In this document: positions 60,022 to 64,000 of the stretch, piece after piece
Layout of the letters: every line of letters starts with the position of its first letter
How positions within the stretch are numbered: position 1 is the first letter of the stretch
From: Calendula officinalis
Taxonomy: Eukaryota > Streptophyta > Magnoliopsida > Asterales > Asteraceae
Assembly: GCA_963853835.1 (NCBI GenBank)
Contig: OY970823.1
Coordinates: 2,436,001-2,500,000 of the forward strand
DNA length: 64,000 bases
Direction of reading: 5' to 3'
Notes under the pieces: model-generated
Databases searched by the model: none
Seen by the model: the letters and a program-made list of their open reading frames with translations, nothing else
What the model was told of the DNA's origin: nothing
Translations under genes and position numbers: made by a program

Positions 60022-63000
60022 TGTAACGCCCTAAAATTTTATATAATTAAATAATAATTTAATTATAATTTAAATTACGTTTTATTGGACTATTAGTCAA
60101 CCGTGCAATATCTATGTGACGTGTGCTGACTATGTGTATTAAATATTAATAAACGTGTGACGTTTCATGTTCTAAATAATTAAGCGTAGCGTTTCATTTA
60201 TATAACTAAAGGGTTATATATTTCGAGTATAAATAATTATGTGGTTTAATTAATATCTTAGACGTTTTATGATTTCCCGAGGGCAATGCCTTCTTCTATG
60301 TTGACACGTTTCTAGCCCGAGCAGAGTTCTTTCCTTTTCTTCCTTCCTTACTCGATTTCCATAGACTCGAGTTTAGTTGCTCTTTTGAGCCTGATCTAGT
60401 AGCTTATCCTGATTTAATGTGAGCCACTTTATTCCTAACTATTTTATTCCATCTTGTGAAATCGTGAGGGAGTATTTGATTGGGGCCAGAGCCCATTTTA
60501 TCCCTTTTGTTGCTGGATCTCGACAGAAATAAAGAGAGTGGCATGGGGCCCGAGTTTAGCAAGGTATTTAAACAAATCTTCCCCTTAATCCTACCCTAGA
60601 CATCACCGCTATTTTCCCTACTACTCTAATCCCTAACTAGCCGACAACTACCCACTCCCCCACTCGTACGATTGATGGCTGCCAAGGAACAATTCGAAGG
60701 ATGAAGGTGGGGTGCGTGTGCTGCTCGAACAGGAGTATTACGTGCAAGCAAGGTGATTATCGGTAATCTTCTTCCAGTATTTTCCGCCTTTTGATTCTTC
60801 CTTCCGATTTAACCTCCTCAACCAGTTGTGTGTTTGTATTTTCCATTTGATTGTGGGAGCAAGGAGCAGAGAAAGGCATCGAGCAGGTCTCGAATCAGTG
60901 GCGGGACTCAGACAAGGAAGGTTGCAATCGAGGACAAACCAAGGAGATCGAACGAGTCCCGAGCCATAATCCTTTATCCATATCATATTCGGTAGTATTC
61001 TTATTCGGTTTCTTTGTCTTTCCTTTTCATTCGATCGATCCGTTATTGTTTGCAGACTAATCCCGTTTGTGTAGGGCTGTGATGAACCAAAGAGGGTTCG
61101 GCTTGTATTAGATTGTTCGCATTGGTTTTGTTTTGTTGTCTTGGTTCTAATTCTCGAGTCCTATAATTTTATATGTCAAGTTCTGTTGTTGTTTAATCGT
61201 GGCGGTTTTTGACCTGCTTCCGGTCAGAATCTGGACTCCATGCCTTCTGGACTTTTGTAGCTCATTGTTTTACCTTTCCGTGACCGCCGACCGCTCGTTA
61301 ATTGAGTTAACGGTTTGGGAGATACGACCCTTTTTGTAACTGACTGCAGTGCTGAAATACTGCACGAATCTGCTTGTTGCGGGCCTGTTTCGGGACCCTT
61401 CGGGGCAGAACCGGGCCGAACTTTATATAGACGGTTTGTATGGTATTATGTATACTATATGCTGTAAAAATTTGGTCTCATTTGGTGTACCGAGTGGAAA
61501 GTTACGGTCGTCCGATTTTACTTCAAATTGTGTTTTGGATTATGTTGAAATTCGGGTTTTTGAAATTCTAGTTTTACCAAATTATGAGTCTTTATTTTCG
61601 TGGGTTTATAGAGCTGTGTTTCGGGTTTAAGGGCTGCATTGTAAGTATCGGGTTGGGTCAAAACCATCTTGATTATAGCTAGACGTTTTGTTTAACCGAG
61701 AAACGGAAACCGAACCTTAGGGTTCTTGGTTTCCTAAAACCGAATAGTTTTCTTAAATAAAATACTAGATTAATGGTAAGCATGGTTCTGAGGCTAAATG
61801 AGAATTTCGGGAAATGTCGGGTATTTCGAAAATAGACGGGTTGATGTCGGGATTTAAAACGAGTTCTATTTTAATATGCTGAATTTTAACAAAATCTGCT
61901 TGCTGACTTCGGGACTGTTTTTACCACACTTAAAATATGTTTTTGGATTTTTGGCCCATGCTGGTCACTTGTTTTCTGAGTTAGCTTTTCAATTCCGCAA
62001 CCCTCTCGTCAATCCGAATTACGGTTTAAAAGTTATAGCTAACTTAGTATGTTGCTGTTAGGAAAATGACCTGTGCGACATGCCTGTCTTGCAACACTGT
62101 TTTGAGACACTTAGAGTCTGTTTTAGCCAGTGACCGTCTCACAGAGATATGTAGTTCTGGTTGTCTACTTTTCATGGTAAAAATATGGGATAAATCTACT
62201 GCACAGTTTAAGAGTTATAGCAGTTCCCGTGAGACCGACGGGTGCTGCCAGTTTTCTAAATTGAGTCCTTAGAACGGATTGTAATTCGGGTTTCATTTTT
62301 ATGCTTTTAGGATCGTCTAGGAATAACCGAGCAGCGCCTTAGAGTATTGAGGATCCTTTGGAGCTTACGTTTTCTCGAGGTGAGTATTCTCACCGTGTAT
62401 TCAGTTTTAACGTTGTACATGCATGACTTATGTGTTACATTTCTTACACCATAATTGTTATCTGAGTTTGAGCTGTTATCTGAGTTTGATCTGTTGTCTG
62501 AGTTTGACCTGTTATCTGAGTATCTGAGCATCTGTTTATTTATTCATGATCTGAGACATTGTGCCTGGGTAACCGAGCTCGGCACAGGGTCATTCTGTGC
62601 TACTACTTGCTAGGGCAATCTGAGATAATTATGTTAAAGAGATAATAAAACATAATAACACACATCTGAGTTTTTGGCTATATGCCTATCTTGGGATCAC
62701 CTCCCGTCTGAGTTTTTGGGATTATTCCCGTCTGAGTTTTGGGATCACTCCCGTCTGAGTTTTTGGCTTACGCCTATCTGAGGTGTGAGGAGGGGCGAGG
62801 TTGATCTCTCGTCCCAAATCACACAAGCGCGCTATATAAATTAAAAATCTGAGTAATAAAATCTGAGAAATAAATCTGAGTAATTAATCGAGTAGATTCT
62901 GAGTAGGAGTACACCGATGTGCCCTCATGTGTTGTATGTTATAATTGTTTACATTTTGAGACTATTCACTCAGCTTCCCAGCTGACCCAAACTTTCCCCC

Positions 63001-63238
63001 ACATTGTTTCAGGTACCAGCAAAGGAAAGGAGAAGGTGGACGGTTGACCGTTGTATCTTTTCATTACTTATGTGGACATCATTTAATATTTTAAAACACT
63101 TTATTTTATTATAACTATTTCCGCAATAAATACATTTTAAATGTTAACTATTAATATCTGAGATTTATTTATGGGACCTTTTGATTATAATTTTGTTTTC
63201 AAAATTTTTAAAAATCTTGTAAATTTTAGGGTGTTACA
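60022..63238 (+). mobile_element. 3.2-kb solo LTR nested in the 58316 LTR
   Basis: TGTAACGCCCTAAAATTTTA...TAGGGTGTTACA, exact target duplication GAAGA (60017-60021 and 63239-63243). Its last 300 bp are closely similar to 11330-11635, so it belongs to the same superfamily as the 7521 LTR. Contains TCTGAGTT tandem repeats near the 3' end. Open frames inside have no family match. Confidence 0.92.
62455..62890 (+). repeat. TCTGAGTT tandem arrays in the nested LTR
   Basis: Two blocks: TTATCTGAGTTTGA(C/G)CTG units of about 20 bp (62455-62530) and GTCTGAGTTTTTGGGATTA/CACTCCC units of about 26-28 bp (62690-62790), then scattered TCTGAGTAAT words to about 62895. Same place in the LTR as the arrays at 10740-11010. 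Confidence 0.8.
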
Positions 63239-63830
63239 GAAGAGGCTTAGCTTGATTGGTAGCAACAACTCGGCTTGATTGGTAGCCGAGGATAGGGAAG
63301 TCAGTGTCGGAAGGATAACGGCTGGGCATAGTGTGTCGACGATCGCGGTATTCGGACCTTACCCGTATGCGTTACACGTAAGGGGGTTTACTGGCTGTTG
63401 GATACAGCGCTATCGGGTACCATTGCTAGGCCGACAATGGTTATAGGCTCCGGCAGGACCACCGATCTCCCTGGACAAAACAGTGGTTACGTGGGTATAG
63501 GGATTTTCGATCGTGGAGATGTTTGTGCTTGCTTGTTGTGCTTAACAGAATTTATAGATTATGTTCATTCACTTAGCTTTGTGTTAATCCCTCCCTCGTT
63601 GACTCTTTTCAGGTTGATCGGTACTTTGGACGGGATGAATGACCAAGCTCAATTGGAAATGTTCTGTAAAATGAGCCATTTCGTTTGTTAACACCATTTA
63701 AATATTATTATTTTGGAGTTTATTTTGGGACGTTTGGATTGTAAACCTAAACCTAAAATTTATCTATTATCTTATGCTACCACACCTTTTAAAAACAAAT
63801 GGTATCTAAATTTTGCGGTGTTACAATATT

Positions 63831-64000
63831 CAATAGAAGTCCAATTGTCAATATTAAATTGTTTTATGGAAACTAATTTTTTAATCATTTGTTGTGACAC
63901 AAGAACATTTTTTAAAGACAATTTGTTATTTGAAAAAGGTAAAAACGTTTGGGCAATGAAATCAACCGGTATTTAAGCACCATTGCCAACAATTATGGAA
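63831..64000 (-). pseudogene. copia D protease/pre-integrase fragment at window edge
   Basis: Minus-strand translation: SIIVGNGA then a stop, FLPFSNNKLSLKNVLVSQQMIKKLVSI, which matches the region after copia protease (G-N-G, L-K-N-V-L). It continues past the window. Confidence 0.8.

Larger units (their letters stand above)
58316..63825 (+). mobile_element. solo LTR in copia D, itself split by another solo LTR
   Basis: TGTAACATCCTAAAAC...TGCGGTGTTACA with exact target duplication ATATT (58311-58315 and 63826-63830). Without the inner LTR (60022-63238) it is about 2.3 kb. AT-rich first half. A near-palindrome AGTTCATG/CGTGAACT lies at 59892-59909. The region after 63239 is GC-richer. No gene inside. 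Confidence 0.92.
54596..64000 (-). mobile_element. Ty1/copia retrotransposon D, degraded, runs off the window
   Basis: Minus-strand copia pol pieces in order from the right edge: protease/pre-integrase (63831-64000; 58157-58315), integrase, linker, RT, RNase H. Interrupted by an LTR pair (58316-63825) and by a solo LTR (54961-55796). Neither LTR of D itself is in the window; its 3' end is cut by gypsy sequence at about 54595. Confidence 0.85.

Overview
This is a repeat-rich plant nuclear window, almost certainly from a eudicot. It has spliced genes with GT-AG introns, a plant-type group E bZIP factor, nested LTR retrotransposons with initiator-tRNA-Met primer sites, and Stowaway- and hAT-like miniature transposons (MITEs). 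The large LTRs that open TGTAACGACCC and TGTGACAACTCG resemble Asteraceae LTRs (lettuce, sunflower, Artemisia, Erigeron). That placement is inference.

Three host genes are well supported. (1) Minus strand, 3018-5588: an uncharacterised acidic coiled-coil protein of about 810 aa with a basic nuclear-localisation-like patch and a tiny last exon. (2) Plus strand, 22828-29614: PIG-O, GPI ethanolamine phosphate transferase 3, 19 coding exons, about 930 aa, one intron of the GC-AG class. (3) Minus strand, 47391-49525: a bZIP34/bZIP61-type transcription factor, 4 exons, 293 aa. A 26-codon reading frame at 3-83 may be the end of a fourth gene.

The rest is mostly mobile DNA. 1-3000 holds four MITEs. 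5698-18779 is a complete but dead Ty1/copia element (A, minus strand) that landed 109 bp upstream of gene 1, in the same orientation. It has been entered by a nest of large TGTAACG LTRs (7521 to about 13735) and by a GGT-rich MITE (14938-15596). 18780-21770 holds degenerate insertions. The PIG-O introns carry foldback elements, an ATT microsatellite and a nine-unit tandem repeat. 31213-41889 is a second copia (B, minus strand) with unusual TA...TA LTR ends. A truncated Ty3/gypsy element (34507 to about 41026) sits inside it, with a putative spliced intron in gag and an extra upstream ORF. 42137-46925 is a young copia (C, plus strand) with identical LTRs. 49680-51345 holds two further foldback elements upstream of the bZIP gene. 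51360-54595 is a minus-strand LTR nest ending in the 3' edge of a gypsy element. 54596-64000 is a fourth copia (D, minus strand) interrupted by three solo LTRs, two of them one inside the other, each with an exact 5-bp target duplication.

The host genes do not form a pathway together. The most interesting signals are regulatory or structural. In four TGTAACG LTRs a cluster of short palindromes, different in each copy, lies just upstream of a conserved TATA-like motif. The gypsy LTR contains a promoter-like array of AACCCTA and GGCCCA motifs. The gypsy gag carries an intron-like interruption. A copia LTR may have become the promoter of gene 1. No CRISPR, prokaryotic operon or biosynthetic cluster is present.
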